Below are positions 9,556 to 20,108 of a stretch of DNA of 64,000 nt, piece by piece. The translations under genes were made by a program, and so were the position numbers. The DNA is from Mycobacterium kansasii ATCC 12478. GTDB taxonomy: Bacteria; Actinomycetota; Actinomycetes; Mycobacteriales; Mycobacteriaceae. The DNA is taken from NCBI RefSeq assembly GCF_000157895.3, contig NC_022663.1, forward strand, positions 2,108,001-2,172,000, given 5' to 3'. Below the pieces are notes generated by a model. The model was not told the DNA's origin. It worked only from the letters and a program-made list of their open reading frames with translations, and did no database searches. The number at the start of each line of letters is the position of its first letter. The stretch's first letter is position 1.

Positions 9556-10896
9556 GTGAACATCCTGTCGCGGATCTTCGCCCGTACGCCCTCGTTGCGG
9601 ACGCGGGTGGTGGTTGCGACGGCGATCGGCGCCGCGATACCGGTACTCATCGTCGGAACCGTGGTCTGGGTGGGGATCACCAACGACCGCAAAGAGCGGC
9701 TGGACCGCCGCCTGGACGAGGCGGCGGGATTCGCGATCCCGTTCGTGCCACGTGGCCTCGACGAAATCCCGCGCTCCCCCAACGACCGCGACGCCCTCAT
9801 CACGGTCCGCCGCGGTGATTTGGTCAAGTCGAATTCCGACATCACTTTGCCCAAACTGCACAATGACTACGCCGACACCTACATCGGCGGAGTGCGCTAC
9901 CGGGTGCGCACGGTGGAGATCCCGGGGCCCGAGCCGACGTCGGTAGCGGTGGGCGCGACCTATGACGCCACCGTCGCCGAGACCAACAACCTGCACCGCC
10001 GGGTGCTGTTGATCTGTGCCTTCGCCATCGGCGCGGCAGCGGTGTTCGCCTGGCTGCTGGCCGTGTTCGCGGTGCGGCCGTTCAAACAGCTGGCCGAACA
10101 AACGCGGTCGATCGACGCCGGGGACGAGGCGCCGCGGGTCGAAGTGCACGGCGCCAGCGAAGCCATCGAGATCGCCGAGGCGATGCGCGGCATGCTGCAG
10201 CGCATCTGGAACGAGCAAATCCGCACCAAGGAGGCGCTGGCGTCGGCTCGCGACTTCGCCGCGGTGTCCTCCCACGAATTGCGCACTCCGTTGACCGCGA
10301 TGCGGACCAATCTCGAGGTGCTGTCCACCCTGGACCTGCCCGAAGACCAACGCAAAGAAGTGCTCAACGACGTGATCCGCACCCAATCGCGCATCGAAGC
10401 CACACTCAGCGCCCTGGAGCGGCTGGCCCAGGGCGAATTGTCGACCTCGGACGATCATGTGCCGGTCGACATCACCGAGCTGCTCGACCGCGCGGCCCAC
10501 GATGCGATACGCATCTACCCCGACCTCGACGTCTCGCTGGTGCCGTCGCCGACCTGCATCATCGTCGGGCTGCCGGCCGGCTTGCGGCTGGCCGTCGACA
10601 ACGCCATCGCCAATGCCGTCAAACACGGCGGCGCCACCCGGGTGCAGCTGTCGGCCGTCAGTTCGCGGGCCGGCGTCGAGATCGCCATCGACGACAACGG
10701 CAGCGGAGTACCCGAAGAAGAGCGCCAGGTGGTGTTCGACCGGTTCTCCCGCGGATCGACGGCGTCCCATTCGGGATCCGGTCTCGGGCTGGCGTTGGTG
10801 GCGCAGCAGGCTCAGCTGCACGGCGGGACCGCGTCTTTGCAGGACAGCCCGCTGGGCGGCGCGCGGCTGCTGCTGAAGCTTCCCGGCCCGAGCTAA
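9556..10896 (+). CDS. prrB: Sensor histidine kinase PrrB
   Basis: 446 residues starting at a GTG directly after the prrA TGA. Layout: membrane segment about 14-36, extracytoplasmic sensor domain, second membrane segment about 150-172, HAMP linker, dimerisation/phosphorylation domain with SSHELRTP (His near residue 240), and an HATPase domain with N-box DNAIANAVKHGG, G1 box DDNGSGVP and G2 box GSGLGLALV. It autophosphorylates and passes phosphate to PrrA. The lack of any gap between the genes points to translational coupling. The C-terminal end is convergent with arfC, 13 bp away. Confidence 0.95.
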   Translation: MNILSRIFARTPSLRTRVVVATAIGAAIPVLIVGTVVWVGITNDRKERLDRRLDEAAGFAIPFVPRGLDEIPRSPNDRDALITVRRGDLVKSNSDITLPKLHNDYADTYIGGVRYRVRTVEIPGPEPTSVAVGATYDATVAETNNLHRRVLLICAFAIGAAAVFAWLLAVFAVRPFKQLAEQTRSIDAGDEAPRVEVHGASEAIEIAEAMRGMLQRIWNEQIRTKEALASARDFAAVSSHELRTPLTAMRTNLEVLSTLDLPEDQRKEVLNDVIRTQSRIEATLSALERLAQGELSTSDDHVPVDITELLDRAAHDAIRIYPDLDVSLVPSPTCIIVGLPAGLRLAVDNAIANAVKHGGATRVQLSAVSSRAGVEIAIDDNGSGVPEEERQVVFDRFSRGSTASHSGSGLGLALVAQQAQLHGGTASLQDSPLGGARLLLKLPGPS

Positions 10897-10909
10897 CCGA
10901 ACGCCGGTT

Positions 10910-11497
10910 TCACTCCCGTCGCGCGCTTTTGCGCCAAGGCGTGAAAAAGGCCCGTGCCGCGGCACCTTCGTCCTGGAACCAGACCTGGGCCACGGTCGCG
11001 TCGTAGTCGGGATCGTCGGGGGTGTAATAGAGCCTGGTATCCGTGCGGCCCTTGACCAGCCATCCCTCCGGTCCGCTGCCGTCGGCGCCGGCGCGCGCGG
11101 AGCCCGGACCGTAGGGGGCAAACCGCGCCGGGGATTGCAGCGAAGATTCCCCGATTACCACGGTCTGCTCGGCCGACGACTCCGTTGCGTCCGGGACCTG
11201 CTGTGCCGGCGTAACTTTCGCGGGTGCGATCTCTTGCGTTGACGCAGTGTCCGCATCGGGGGTCTCGGGTACCTTCTTGGCGGCCGGGATCTTCTTCGCC
11301 GGTGCCCTTTTGTGGGCGACGGCCCTCTTGCGCGGCGTCTCGGCGGCAGTGGCCTTCTTCGCCGGCCGGCGCGGCATGGTGCCCGACTTGTGTTGCGGTA
11401 GTTGTTCTTTGACCGGGCCGACCATCAGGGTGAAGGTCAGCAGCATGCCGAGGGCGAAAGCCAGCCCCACCAGCCACCAGTGCACGTGGCCCGTCAC
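10910..11497 (-). CDS. arfC: ArfC-like membrane protein with C-terminal sunset-type domain
   Basis: 195 residues with one N-terminal membrane helix (about 7-27), a Lys/Ala/Pro-rich linker (about 40-90), and a C-terminal module containing GWLVKGRTDT, YYTPDDPDYDAT and VWFQDEGAAARAFF. That pattern resembles the short sunset-type domain seen in other actinobacterial membrane proteins and at the end of some L21-linked proteins. Start is GTG at 11497, overlapping the arfB stop by 4 bp (GTGA). In M. tuberculosis the arfABC operon supports ammonia secretion and acid adaptation. The linker is somewhat longer than I recall for Rv0901. Confidence 0.85.
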   Translation of the reverse strand: MTGHVHWWLVGLAFALGMLLTFTLMVGPVKEQLPQHKSGTMPRRPAKKATAAETPRKRAVAHKRAPAKKIPAAKKVPETPDADTASTQEIAPAKVTPAQQVPDATESSAEQTVVIGESSLQSPARFAPYGPGSARAGADGSGPEGWLVKGRTDTRLYYTPDDPDYDATVAQVWFQDEGAAARAFFTPWRKSARRE

Positions 11498-11649
11498 GGC
11501 GCTGCCTCCGTCTCATGCGCCTCGTGCTCTTGCAGTTCTTGCTGTTCTTGGCCGGCGGGCTTGACGAAGACGGTGGCGATCACCCATGCGAGAGCCGAGC
11601 CTGCCACGAAGGCAGCCAGGTAGTACAACCACTGGATCACGAAATCCAC
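11494..11649 (-). CDS. arfB: ArfB small membrane protein
   Basis: A 51-residue protein read by hand: GTG at 11649, TGA at 11494. Residues about 4-28 form one hydrophobic segment (QWLYYLAAFVAGSALAWV...) followed by a Gln/Glu-rich hydrophilic tail, matching the size and form of Rv0900. An AGGAG ribosome site lies just after the arfA stop, and the stop overlaps the arfC start. Position between arfA and arfC is the main support. Its exact role in the Arf system is not known. Confidence 0.82.
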   Translation of the reverse strand: MDFVIQWLYYLAAFVAGSALAWVIATVFVKPAGQEQQELQEHEAHETEAAP

Positions 11650-11661
11650 GCTGGATTCTCC

Positions 11662-12660
11662 TTAGCTGACCACGATTTCGACGCGGCGATTCTTGGCGCG
11701 ACCCTCGGGTGTGTCGTTGCTGGCGATGGGGTTGGCGGAACCGTAGCCCCGGGCGGTGATGTGATCGCGGGCAACTCCCTGGGCGGCCAGGAAATCGGCG
11801 ACGGTGGTGGCTCGCTGAACACTCAACGGAAAGTTGATGCCCTCGCCGCCGCCGTTGTCGGAGTAGCCGTTGACGGTCACTCGTGCGTCCGGACAGGCTT
11901 TGAGTTTGGCGGCTACCTGGCTCAGGATCTGGTTGTCGGCAGGTGTCAGGCTGACCCCGTCGTTCTTGAAGGCAATCGCCCCGCCCGTCAGGGCATTGAT
12001 GACCGCCGGTAGGTCGGCACACGGGCCGGCGGCACCCGAGCCTGGCGGTGGACTGGCGCCCGGCGTCGGGGCCGGCCCCTTGACCTCGATGTTGTTCACG
12101 ATCTTGACTCCGGGCCAAGAAGTTTTGGCTGCACGCTCCACCGCATCTTTCTGATCGGGCGATGCGGCGGTTCCCGACAAGGTCACGGTGTTTCTCTCGA
12201 CCTTCAGGCTGAAGTCCGGGATTGCGGCGCCGGCGGTGAAAACCGGTTCCGCGTTTGCGAAATCGAGGGCGCGGACCAGAGGATCGATACGGATTTGATC
12301 GATGACGGTGACGCCCGGAGTCAGCACGTTCCTGAGTGCCGCCAGCAGCGCCGCCTTGGCATTGTCGTCGGGAAAGTCGCCGATAAGCGTAATGGTGTTG
12401 CCACTGCGGCTGATTGAAAGCAGCGACCATGACACATCGGAGGCGTTGGGCGTGCTACTGATCGTTGTCAGGGTGGGCAGGTCACCGGTCGGGGCGGTGA
12501 CGGACGTGGGACGACCGAATGCGCCGTAACCGATTGCCGCCATCAGCAACGGAATAACCGCCAGCGCAATCAGCCAGGCGACGCCGAGCGGGTGCCGGCG
12601 GAATCTGCGCGCGTGGGCCGGTGCGGGCGCCGTGTCTGAGACCGGCTGGGTACCCGCCAT
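11662..12660 (-). CDS. arfA: OmpA-family outer-envelope protein ArfA (OmpATb)
   Basis: 332 residues: a single membrane helix (about 28-50), a central BON-like region of two alpha/beta repeats (about 75-200), a Gly/Pro linker, and a C-terminal OmpA peptidoglycan-binding domain (about 215-332) with the diagnostic NGYSDN, LSVQRA and [12 protein letters not shown]. The two Cys in that domain (PCADL, KACPDA) match those of OmpATb. It should tether to peptidoglycan; the M. tuberculosis protein is needed for rapid ammonia release at low pH. ATG at 12660 was chosen over an upstream open frame because it immediately precedes the conserved sequence. First gene of arfABC. Confidence 0.93.
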   Translation of the reverse strand: MAGTQPVSDTAPAPAHARRFRRHPLGVAWLIALAVIPLLMAAIGYGAFGRPTSVTAPTGDLPTLTTISSTPNASDVSWSLLSISRSGNTITLIGDFPDDNAKAALLAALRNVLTPGVTVIDQIRIDPLVRALDFANAEPVFTAGAAIPDFSLKVERNTVTLSGTAASPDQKDAVERAAKTSWPGVKIVNNIEVKGPAPTPGASPPPGSGAAGPCADLPAVINALTGGAIAFKNDGVSLTPADNQILSQVAAKLKACPDARVTVNGYSDNGGGEGINFPLSVQRATTVADFLAAQGVARDHITARGYGSANPIASNDTPEGRAKNRRVEIVVS

Positions 12661-12765
12661 TGCCCCGCCTCTCGCCGTTGAAAAGTTATCTGTACCGCCC
12701 TCGGGCGATATGCAGCCTACCGACTGTCCAGCGGCGAAACCGCGAATGTCAGGCACACTGGAGCA

Positions 12766-13029
12766 ATGGCTAGCGGGAGCAAACCAACGGACAGCGAGAC
12801 CCTGGCGCAGATCCGCGACCTGGTCGCTGAGGAGAAGGCGCTGCGTACGCGGCTGCAGCACGGCGACGTCGCCGAGTCCGACGAGCATCAGCAACTGCGC
12901 CGCATCGAAGTCGAACTCGACCAGTGCTGGGACCTGCTGCGGCAGCGACGGGCACTGCGCGAAACCGGTGGTGACCCGCGCGAGGCACATCTGCGTCCCG
13001 GCGGCCAAGTCGAGGGGTACCTCAGCTAG
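12766..13029 (+). CDS. DUF2630 small helical protein (Rv0898c-like)
   Basis: 87 residues, ATG at 12766, 105 bp from divergent arfA. The sequence is charged and predicted helical, with [15 protein letters not shown] and [20 protein letters not shown] suggesting a two-helix coiled-coil hairpin. The same short protein sits at this place in M. tuberculosis. No catalytic motif is visible and no function is known. It is probably transcribed with the downstream oxidoreductase, which starts 41 bp later. Confidence 0.85.
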   Translation: MASGSKPTDSETLAQIRDLVAEEKALRTRLQHGDVAESDEHQQLRRIEVELDQCWDLLRQRRALRETGGDPREAHLRPGGQVEGYLS

Positions 13030-13070
13030 CGCTCAGCTAGCCCCGATCCGGGCTGCCTGTCGACACCACC

Positions 13071-14636
13071 ATGCAGGAATACGATGCCGTCGTCGTCGGC
13101 GGCGGTCACAACGGCCTGGTCGCGGCCGCTTACCTGGCCCGGGCGGGGCTTGCGGTGCGCTTGCTGGAGCGGCTGCCGAACATCGGTGGGGCCGCGGTGT
13201 CGGCGCAGGCCTTCGAAGGTGTCGAGGTCCGGCTATCGCGGTATTCCTACCTGGTCAGCCTGTTGCCGCAGCGCATCGTCGACGAACTGGGCGCACCCGT
13301 GCGGCTAGCCCGTCGACCGTATTCGTCGTATACGCCGGACCCGGCTACCGCCGGGCGGTCCGGTCTGCTCGTCGGGCCGAACGGCGCGGGCACATTCGCT
13401 GCGATCGGCGCCGCGGCTGACGAGCATGGCTTCGACGCCTTCTACCGTCGTTGCCGACTGGTGACCGAACGGCTCTGGCCGACGCTGATGGAGCCACTGC
13501 GCACCCGGCAGCAGGCACGCCGCCACGTCGTGGACCGCGCCGGCCGGGTGGCGGCGGGCGCCTGGCAGGCCATGATCGACGAGCCGATCGGACACGCCAT
13601 TACCGGCGCGGTGGCTAACGACCTGGTCCGGGGGGTGATTGCGACCGACGCGCTGATCGGCACCTTCGCGCGACTGGACGACCCGTCGCTGAGGCAGAAC
13701 ATCTGCTTCCTTTATCACGTGCTGGGCGGGGGCACCGGAGACTGGGACGTCCCGGTCGGCGGCATGGGTTCGGTGACGTGGGCCCTGGCTGCCGCAGCCG
13801 CCCGCCATGGCGCCGAAATAACTACTGGCGCAGATGTTTTCGTGGTAGATCCGACCGGGGAGGTGCGCTACCGCGCGGACGGCGACGAGCATGTGATCCG
13901 AGGGCGGTTCGTGCTGGCCGGCGTGACACCGGCGGTTTTGGCCGGCCTGTTGGGCGAACGGGAGCCCTTGCTGACCCCGGGCGCCCAGATCAAGGTGAAC
14001 ATGGTGGTACGCCGACTACCCCGGTTGCGGGACGCCGGCGTCACCCCGGAGCAGGCCTTTGCCGGGACCTTGCACGTCAACGAGACCTGGACCCAGCTGG
14101 ACACTGCGTATTCGCACGCAGCCGGCGGGCGGCTGCCCGATCCGTTGCCGTGCGAGGCGTACTGCCATTCGCTGACCGATCCCAGCATCCTGTCGGACCG
14201 GCTGCGCGACGCGGGAGTGCACACCATGACCGTGTTCGGCTTGCACACGCCACATTCGCTGTGCTCCGGCGCCGACCCGGACGCCGTGCGCGGCCAGCTC
14301 ACGCGGTCGGTGCTCTCGTCACTGGACTCGGTTCTGGCCGAACCTATTCAGGATCTCCTGATGACCGACGCGGGCGGCCGGCCGTGCATCGAGACCACCA
14401 CCACGCTGGACCTGCAGCACGCGCTGCACATGACCGGCGGCAACATCTTCCACGGCGCCCTGTCGTGGCCGTTCGCCGAGGACGACGAGCCGCTGGACAC
14501 ACCGGCCCGGCAATGGGGGGTGGCCACCGGCCACGAACGGATCATGCTGTGCGGCTCAGGTGCCCGCCGCGGCGGCGCAGTATCGGGCATCGGCGGGCAC
14601 AACGCCGCCATGGCGGTGTTGGCGTCACTCGACTAG
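13071..14636 (+). CDS. FAD/NAD(P)-binding phytoene-desaturase-like oxidoreductase (Rv0897c-like)
   Basis: 521 residues. A dinucleotide-binding motif VVVGGGHNGLVAAAYLARAG sits at residues 6-25, followed by GGAAVS. A second conserved block near the C terminus, GSGARRGGAVSGIGGHNAA, is the FAD-closing motif of the carotenoid desaturase/PYROXD2 family. A redox role on an isoprenoid or lipid is plausible, but no carotenoid genes are nearby, so the substrate is open. Start ATG at 13071. It is convergent with gltA2 (40-bp gap). Confidence 0.85.
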   Translation: MQEYDAVVVGGGHNGLVAAAYLARAGLAVRLLERLPNIGGAAVSAQAFEGVEVRLSRYSYLVSLLPQRIVDELGAPVRLARRPYSSYTPDPATAGRSGLLVGPNGAGTFAAIGAAADEHGFDAFYRRCRLVTERLWPTLMEPLRTRQQARRHVVDRAGRVAAGAWQAMIDEPIGHAITGAVANDLVRGVIATDALIGTFARLDDPSLRQNICFLYHVLGGGTGDWDVPVGGMGSVTWALAAAAARHGAEITTGADVFVVDPTGEVRYRADGDEHVIRGRFVLAGVTPAVLAGLLGEREPLLTPGAQIKVNMVVRRLPRLRDAGVTPEQAFAGTLHVNETWTQLDTAYSHAAGGRLPDPLPCEAYCHSLTDPSILSDRLRDAGVHTMTVFGLHTPHSLCSGADPDAVRGQLTRSVLSSLDSVLAEPIQDLLMTDAGGRPCIETTTTLDLQHALHMTGGNIFHGALSWPFAEDDEPLDTPARQWGVATGHERIMLCGSGARRGGAVSGIGGHNAAMAVLASLD

Positions 14637-14676
14637 CACTCGACTAGCACTCGAGTAACACTCCGATTAGCGGCGA

Positions 14677-15972
<1,296 letters not shown>

Positions 15973-16164
15973 GAGAACCCCTTTGCGCTCTGGCTGATAT
16001 GGCAGCCCCACTCGGTGCGTATAGGTGAAGGTAGTCGTTGACACGACGGAGCGCCTGCCCGGGGTCGAATCTGCCGGTCGTGCGGCGCTTGTCGGGTCTT
16101 TCCGGGCTTGTCCGCGCATTGGGGTAGGCCATCGCGCGCTTGCGGGGTCTCGAGCGCACGCTCA

Positions 16165-16364
16165 CGGCGTCGAGGGTGCGGCTGCGGCGTCGAGTGTGCA
16201 GTCACGGCGTCGCGTGTGCAGCTGCGGCGTCGAGCGTGCGGCTGCGGCGTCGAGTGTGCAGTCACGGCGTCGAGCGTGCAGCTGCGGCGTCGAGTGTGCA
16301 GTCACGGTGTCGAGCGTGCGGCTGCGGCGTCGAGTGTGCAGTCACGGTGTCGAGCGTGCGGCTG
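16165..16364. repeat. Ten-copy 20-bp tandem repeat between gltA2 and pdxH
   Basis: Ten 20-bp units run without a break from 16165 to 16364, with a decayed eleventh before them. The consensus is CGGCGTCGAGTGTGCAGTCA, alternating with a variant ending GCGGCTG or GCAGCTG, so the higher-order period is 40 bp. Single-base differences (C/T at position 4, C/T/G at 11) are scattered. It sits 190 bp upstream of the gltA2 start. Twenty is not a multiple of three and all three plus-strand frames are open, which argues against coding. Confidence 0.92.
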
Positions 16365-16550
16365 CGGCGGGCCCGCGGCCCTTTGGGCCACCGTGAGCTC
16401 ACATTCGGAACCGGCCACTACACACTCGGCACACTCGGCCCGCCAGCGGTTTGATATGGGAACTACTCTCCCCTATACCGCCGCTTCGCGGCGCCGCGTC
16501 GGCGGCGCGCATCGCCCCAATGGCGCTTCGCGCCCCGCGTCGTCGGCCCG
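16365..16550. other. Intergenic stretch after the 20-bp repeat
   Basis: No gene is seen. An inverted, diverged copy of the repeat core (CACACTCGGCACACTCGGC) is at about 16420-16440. A GC-rich stem CCGCCGCTTCGCGGCG follows near 16481 and could act as a terminator for pdxH. With the repeat and the region upstream of gltA2 this makes about 580 bp without a gene. Confidence 0.4.
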
Positions 16551-17198
16551 CTAGGGCTGCAGCCGCTCGATATGGCCGCCGGCCACCCGGATCCTGTTGT
16601 GTACCCGGTTTTCCCGGCCCTGCCAGAACTCCACCACCTCAGGGCCAATGAGATAACCGCCCCAGTTCGGCGGAACCGGAATGTGCTCCGCGTCGGCGAA
16701 CCGCGCAGTCACTTCAGCAAGTAGATCGAGCAGCGCCGCGCGCGACGCGATCGGCTGCGACTGGTGCGACGCCCACGCTCCAAGCTGCGACCCACGCGGT
16801 CGCTGGGACCAGTACTGCTCGGTCACTCGGGGATCAACCCGGCTCACCGGGCCCCGGATGTGGACTTGTCGACCCAGCTGATACCACGGAAATGTGACCG
16901 ACGCATAAGGCACAGCCGCCAACTCGGCGCCCTTGGCCGACTCGTAGTTGGTGAAAAAGGTGATCCCCGTCTCGTCCACGCCCTTGCACAGCACCGATCG
17001 GCTGACCGGCCGGCCCGCTGCGACGGTAGCCAGCACCATCGCATTTGGCTCGACGAGGCCGGCGCGTTGAGCGTCGGCAAGCCAGGTGCGAAACAAAGCG
17101 AGCCATCCGTCCGCGAGCCAGGCTTCATCGAGGTCGGGGCTTCCGTCCTTCTCGGCGGACCCGTACTCAACCCGCATCCCAGCCAGATGATCTGTCAT
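16551..17198 (-). CDS. pdxH: Pyridoxine/pyridoxamine 5'-phosphate oxidase
   Basis: 215 residues with the flavin split-barrel fold. Motifs include [31 protein letters not shown] (FMN-binding), [14 protein letters not shown], the SYWSxRP-like [22 protein letters not shown], and the C-terminal [11 protein letters not shown]...[13 protein letters not shown] that closes the PLP/FMN site. It oxidises PNP or PMP to PLP using FMN. ATG at 17198 matches the family length. It is divergent from citA with a 70-bp shared promoter region. In M. tuberculosis I recall pdxH (Rv2607) elsewhere; the pdxH-citA arrangement is seen in other mycobacteria. Confidence 0.93.
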   Translation of the reverse strand: MTDHLAGMRVEYGSAEKDGSPDLDEAWLADGWLALFRTWLADAQRAGLVEPNAMVLATVAAGRPVSRSVLCKGVDETGITFFTNYESAKGAELAAVPYASVTFPWYQLGRQVHIRGPVSRVDPRVTEQYWSQRPRGSQLGAWASHQSQPIASRAALLDLLAEVTARFADAEHIPVPPNWGGYLIGPEVVEFWQGRENRVHNRIRVAGGHIERLQP

Positions 17199-17268
17199 CG
17201 TGTCAACGCTAGCGGTGTCGCTACCAGCCGGTAGCGTCCGCGGGGAGGTGGGGTGCGAGAATTTGCCT

Positions 17269-18390
17269 ATGACTGTGGTCCCGGAAGGTTTTGTCCCTGG
17301 TCTTGATGGCGTGGTGGCCTTCACCACCGAGATTGCCGAGCCGGATAAAGACGGCGGCGCATTGCGCTACCGCGGCGTCGATATCGAAGATCTGGTGAGT
17401 CAACGGGTCACATTCGGAGACGTGTGGGCGTTGCTGGTGGACGGCGAATTCGGCCATGGGCTGCCGCCGGCCGAACCGTTCCCGTTGCCCATCCACACCG
17501 GCGACGTGCGGGTCGACGTGCAAGCGGGACTGGCGATGCTGGCCCCCATCTGGGGGTATGCGCCGTTGCTCGACATCGACGATCGCACGGCCCGCGAACA
17601 GCTGGCCCGTGCATCGGTGATGGCACTGTCCTACGTCGCGCAATCCGCGCGCGGCATCTATCAGCCGGCCGTACCACAGCGAGTCATCGACGAATGTTCA
17701 ACGGTTACAGCGCGTTTCATGACCCGGTGGCAAGGCGAGCCGGACCCCAGGCATGTCGAAGCCATTGACGCCTACTGGGTGTCGGCGGCCGAGCACGGCA
17801 TGAACGCCTCGACGTTCACCGCACGCGTGATCGCCTCCACCGGTGCGGACGTCGCCGCAGCGCTGTCCGGGGCGATCGGCGCGATGAGCGGACCGCTGCA
17901 CGGCGGGGCGCCGGCGAGGGTGCTGCCGATGCTCGAAGAAGTCGAGCGCACCGGCGACGCGCGTGGTCTGGTCAAGAAGATCTTGGATCGTGGCGACAAG
18001 CTGATGGGCTTTGGACACCGGGTCTATCGCGCCGAGGACCCGCGGGCGCGGGTACTGCGCGCAACCGCGGAACGGTTGGGCGCACCGCGCTACGACGTCG
18101 CCATGGCGCTGGAGCAGGCTGCACTGGCCGAGCTGCGGGAACGCCGCCCGGACCGGGCGATCGAGACCAATGTGGAGTTCTGGGCCGCCGTCATCCTGGA
18201 CTTCGCCCGAGTGCCGGCGAATATGATGCCGGCAATGTTCACCTGCGGGCGTACCGCTGGCTGGTGTGCGCACATCCTCGAGCAGAAGCGACTCGGCAAG
18301 CTGGTCCGCCCGTCGGCCATTTATGTCGGGCCGGGTCCGCGCAGCCCCGAATCTGTCGCAGGGTGGAACCAGGTTCTCACGTCCGCTTGA
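17269..18390 (+). CDS. citA: Citrate synthase-family protein CitA
   Basis: 373 residues, same length as M. tuberculosis CitA. Citrate synthase motifs [10 protein letters not shown] and [15 protein letters not shown] are intact. The segment that carries the catalytic Asp in GltA2 (NVDFYTG) reads NVEFWAAV here, with Glu. It lacks the N-terminal beta domain of GltA2, so it is the short archaeal/Gram-positive type. ATG at 17269 follows a GGGGAGG-like site some distance upstream. It may be a secondary citrate or 2-methylcitrate synthase. Divergent from pdxH. Confidence 0.93.
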   Translation: MTVVPEGFVPGLDGVVAFTTEIAEPDKDGGALRYRGVDIEDLVSQRVTFGDVWALLVDGEFGHGLPPAEPFPLPIHTGDVRVDVQAGLAMLAPIWGYAPLLDIDDRTAREQLARASVMALSYVAQSARGIYQPAVPQRVIDECSTVTARFMTRWQGEPDPRHVEAIDAYWVSAAEHGMNASTFTARVIASTGADVAAALSGAIGAMSGPLHGGAPARVLPMLEEVERTGDARGLVKKILDRGDKLMGFGHRVYRAEDPRARVLRATAERLGAPRYDVAMALEQAALAELRERRPDRAIETNVEFWAAVILDFARVPANMMPAMFTCGRTAGWCAHILEQKRLGKLVRPSAIYVGPGPRSPESVAGWNQVLTSA

Positions 18391-18509
18391 TTCAACGCGA
18401 TTTTCGACGCGAAGCCCTCGCACCGCGCAGCCGGTCCCGTTGGTTGCCCACAGTCGTCAGGCGCTGAAAGGCAACCGCCGGCCGTCGAGACCTGGGGACG
18501 GTTGGCAGT

Positions 18510-20108
18510 CTAGGGACCCACATTGTCGGCGGTGTACTGAAAGGTGACCATGGGCGGACTGTGATCAGACAGCGGCTGCCCATTGGAATTGAAGAACTTC
18601 GGCGCCTCGTTGCTGTAACCGGTCGCGGTCAACGTCACGCCCTGACCGCTTCGGTAGAAGATCTTGTCCAGCAGCTCGCACTCGTTGCCGACCTTGCACG
18701 TAGGTGCGAAGGGTGGGCTGGTGGGACCACCCTGGACCTGGACCCACGCATCGGTCAGCAAATTGTTCGCGGCGAATTGCAGAAGCGCGCTTTGGTCGTC
18801 GGAATACAGGGCGTTGAAGTCGCCCGTAACAATGACCGCGTGGCCCCCGGAATTCTGCTGGATGTAATTGGTGAGCTGAGCAAGGTTGGCGTTGGTGAAC
18901 GCGCCCCCGCCGGTATTCGTATGCAGGTTGTAAAGGTCGATGGTTTCACCACCCGGAAGCTGCAGCTGGCTATAGCTGAAGCCTTTCACGGTGAGGCAGT
19001 TGTCGGCGCTGCACTGCCACCATGTCTGCCGGTCGAGCCTTTTCACCTTGAACTGTGCAAGGGTATTGAGTCCGTCGGAGAAGGGCACGCCGATAGGCCA
19101 CAGCAGCGTGGGTGGGCTGGGCGGTGTCTGGCCGGGCATATCCGATTTCTTGACCAGGAAATCATGGTAGGCGAAGTCTTCCTGGACGTTGGCGACATAG
19201 TAGGAATTGAGCCGCTGCCCAATCTGTTTGGTGTACAGAAAGCGCGGCAAGATTGCGCTGGATAGCGGAAATGGCAGCCCGGCAATGTTGTAGGTCAGCA
19301 TGCTGAAGGCACCGCTTATCGTCGTGGTCGGGACGCCACCCACGAAGACGGTCACGGTGGCGACGTCGTCGTGTCCGTGGAACGGACCCAGGTATCCCGC
19401 CAGGCCGTGTACGTGCAGGCTGGTGTCGTCGCTGACGGCGACGGTGAAGGTGTCGTTGCCGACGAAACCCGGATCGGCCGTATAGGTGAAGCTGGCTGTT
19501 TGTTGGTTGATGTTGACGACGCCGTGCTGCGGTCCGCCAGGTGTACCGCGCGGATTGACCTTGAAGGTCATCCTGTTGCCGTCGGGGTCGTAGGCCGTGA
19601 ACGGAACGGGGCCGGTGCTGCCGTTGATGGGGATGCTGACTTGTTGGGGGGTCGCGACCGGAGTCCGGTTGAAGATGACGGGCACAACCCCGTTGCGGAC
19701 CGCGGCCAGAAAATCGATCACGGCATTGAGCAGGTCATCGGGAATGCTGGCAGGGTCGACCGGTTGCGCGCTGGCGCCCGGCAGGGCCGCGCCCGGGACC
19801 GCAGCTGCCGCGCCCGGCACCGCAGCCGCCGCGCCCGGGACCGCAGCTGCCGCGCCCGGCACCGCAGCCGCCGCGCCCGGCACCCCAGCTGCCCCGCCCG
19901 GCACCGCAGCCGCCGCTCCCGGTACCCCGGCTGCTACCGCGCCCGTGTCCGACCCGGCTGGCGGTGACGGCACGTCTGCCCACTCGCCAGCCGAGGAACC
20001 CGAATCCGTTGGCGCAGCGTAACCGACCGTAGGGTTGGTCGGCGTGCTGCCAGCCAACAGAACAGCGGTTATCGCCCCGACGCCGCCGATACGCCTGGCA
20101 TAACCCAT
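18510..20108 (-). CDS. Secreted/outer-membrane sphingomyelinase SpmT-like (Rv0888 homologue)
   Basis: 532 residues. A signal peptide (about 1-32) is followed by a low-complexity segment of seven VPGAAAA-type heptads, then a cadherin/Ig-like domain (about 175-270; TYTADPGFVGNDTFTVAVSD) and a C-terminal endonuclease/exonuclease/phosphatase domain (about 275-532). The EEP motifs are visible: MLTYNIAG, NVQEDF, NLHTNTGG, VTGDFNA, LLDKIFY and SDHSP. Rv0888 (SpmT) is a channel-forming sphingomyelinase with nuclease activity. ATG at 20108 has an AAGGAG site. It is about 40 residues longer than I recall for Rv0888, mostly from the heptads. Confidence 0.9.
   Translation of the reverse strand: MGYARRIGGVGAITAVLLAGSTPTNPTVGYAAPTDSGSSAGEWADVPSPPAGSDTGAVAAGVPGAAAAVPGGAAGVPGAAAAVPGAAAAVPGAAAAVPGAAAAVPGAALPGASAQPVDPASIPDDLLNAVIDFLAAVRNGVVPVIFNRTPVATPQQVSIPINGSTGPVPFTAYDPDGNRMTFKVNPRGTPGGPQHGVVNINQQTASFTYTADPGFVGNDTFTVAVSDDTSLHVHGLAGYLGPFHGHDDVATVTVFVGGVPTTTISGAFSMLTYNIAGLPFPLSSAILPRFLYTKQIGQRLNSYYVANVQEDFAYHDFLVKKSDMPGQTPPSPPTLLWPIGVPFSDGLNTLAQFKVKRLDRQTWWQCSADNCLTVKGFSYSQLQLPGGETIDLYNLHTNTGGGAFTNANLAQLTNYIQQNSGGHAVIVTGDFNALYSDDQSALLQFAANNLLTDAWVQVQGGPTSPPFAPTCKVGNECELLDKIFYRSGQGVTLTATGYSNEAPKFFNSNGQPLSDHSPPMVTFQYTADNVGP
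19785..19935. repeat. 21-bp in-frame repeat inside the SpmT-like gene
   Basis: About seven 21-bp units encode VPGAAAA heptads on the minus strand just after the signal peptide. Units alternate between GCC and GCT/GCA spellings, as in slippage-derived repeats. M. tuberculosis Rv0888 has only a short Ala/Pro stretch here as I recall. Confidence 0.85.

Noticed and set aside
8917..11121. 734-residue open frame antisense to prrA-prrB
   Set aside because: A high-GC shadow of two strongly conserved genes; its composition (His/Asp/Arg/Gly) is typical of antisense frames.
16165..16364. CRISPR array
   Set aside because: Units abut without spacers and no cas genes are near.
16025..16554. Three overlapping plus-strand frames with Cys/Arg-rich repeat peptides
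   Set aside because: They arise from the 20-bp tandem repeat, which has no stop in any frame; no ribosome site and no frame preference.
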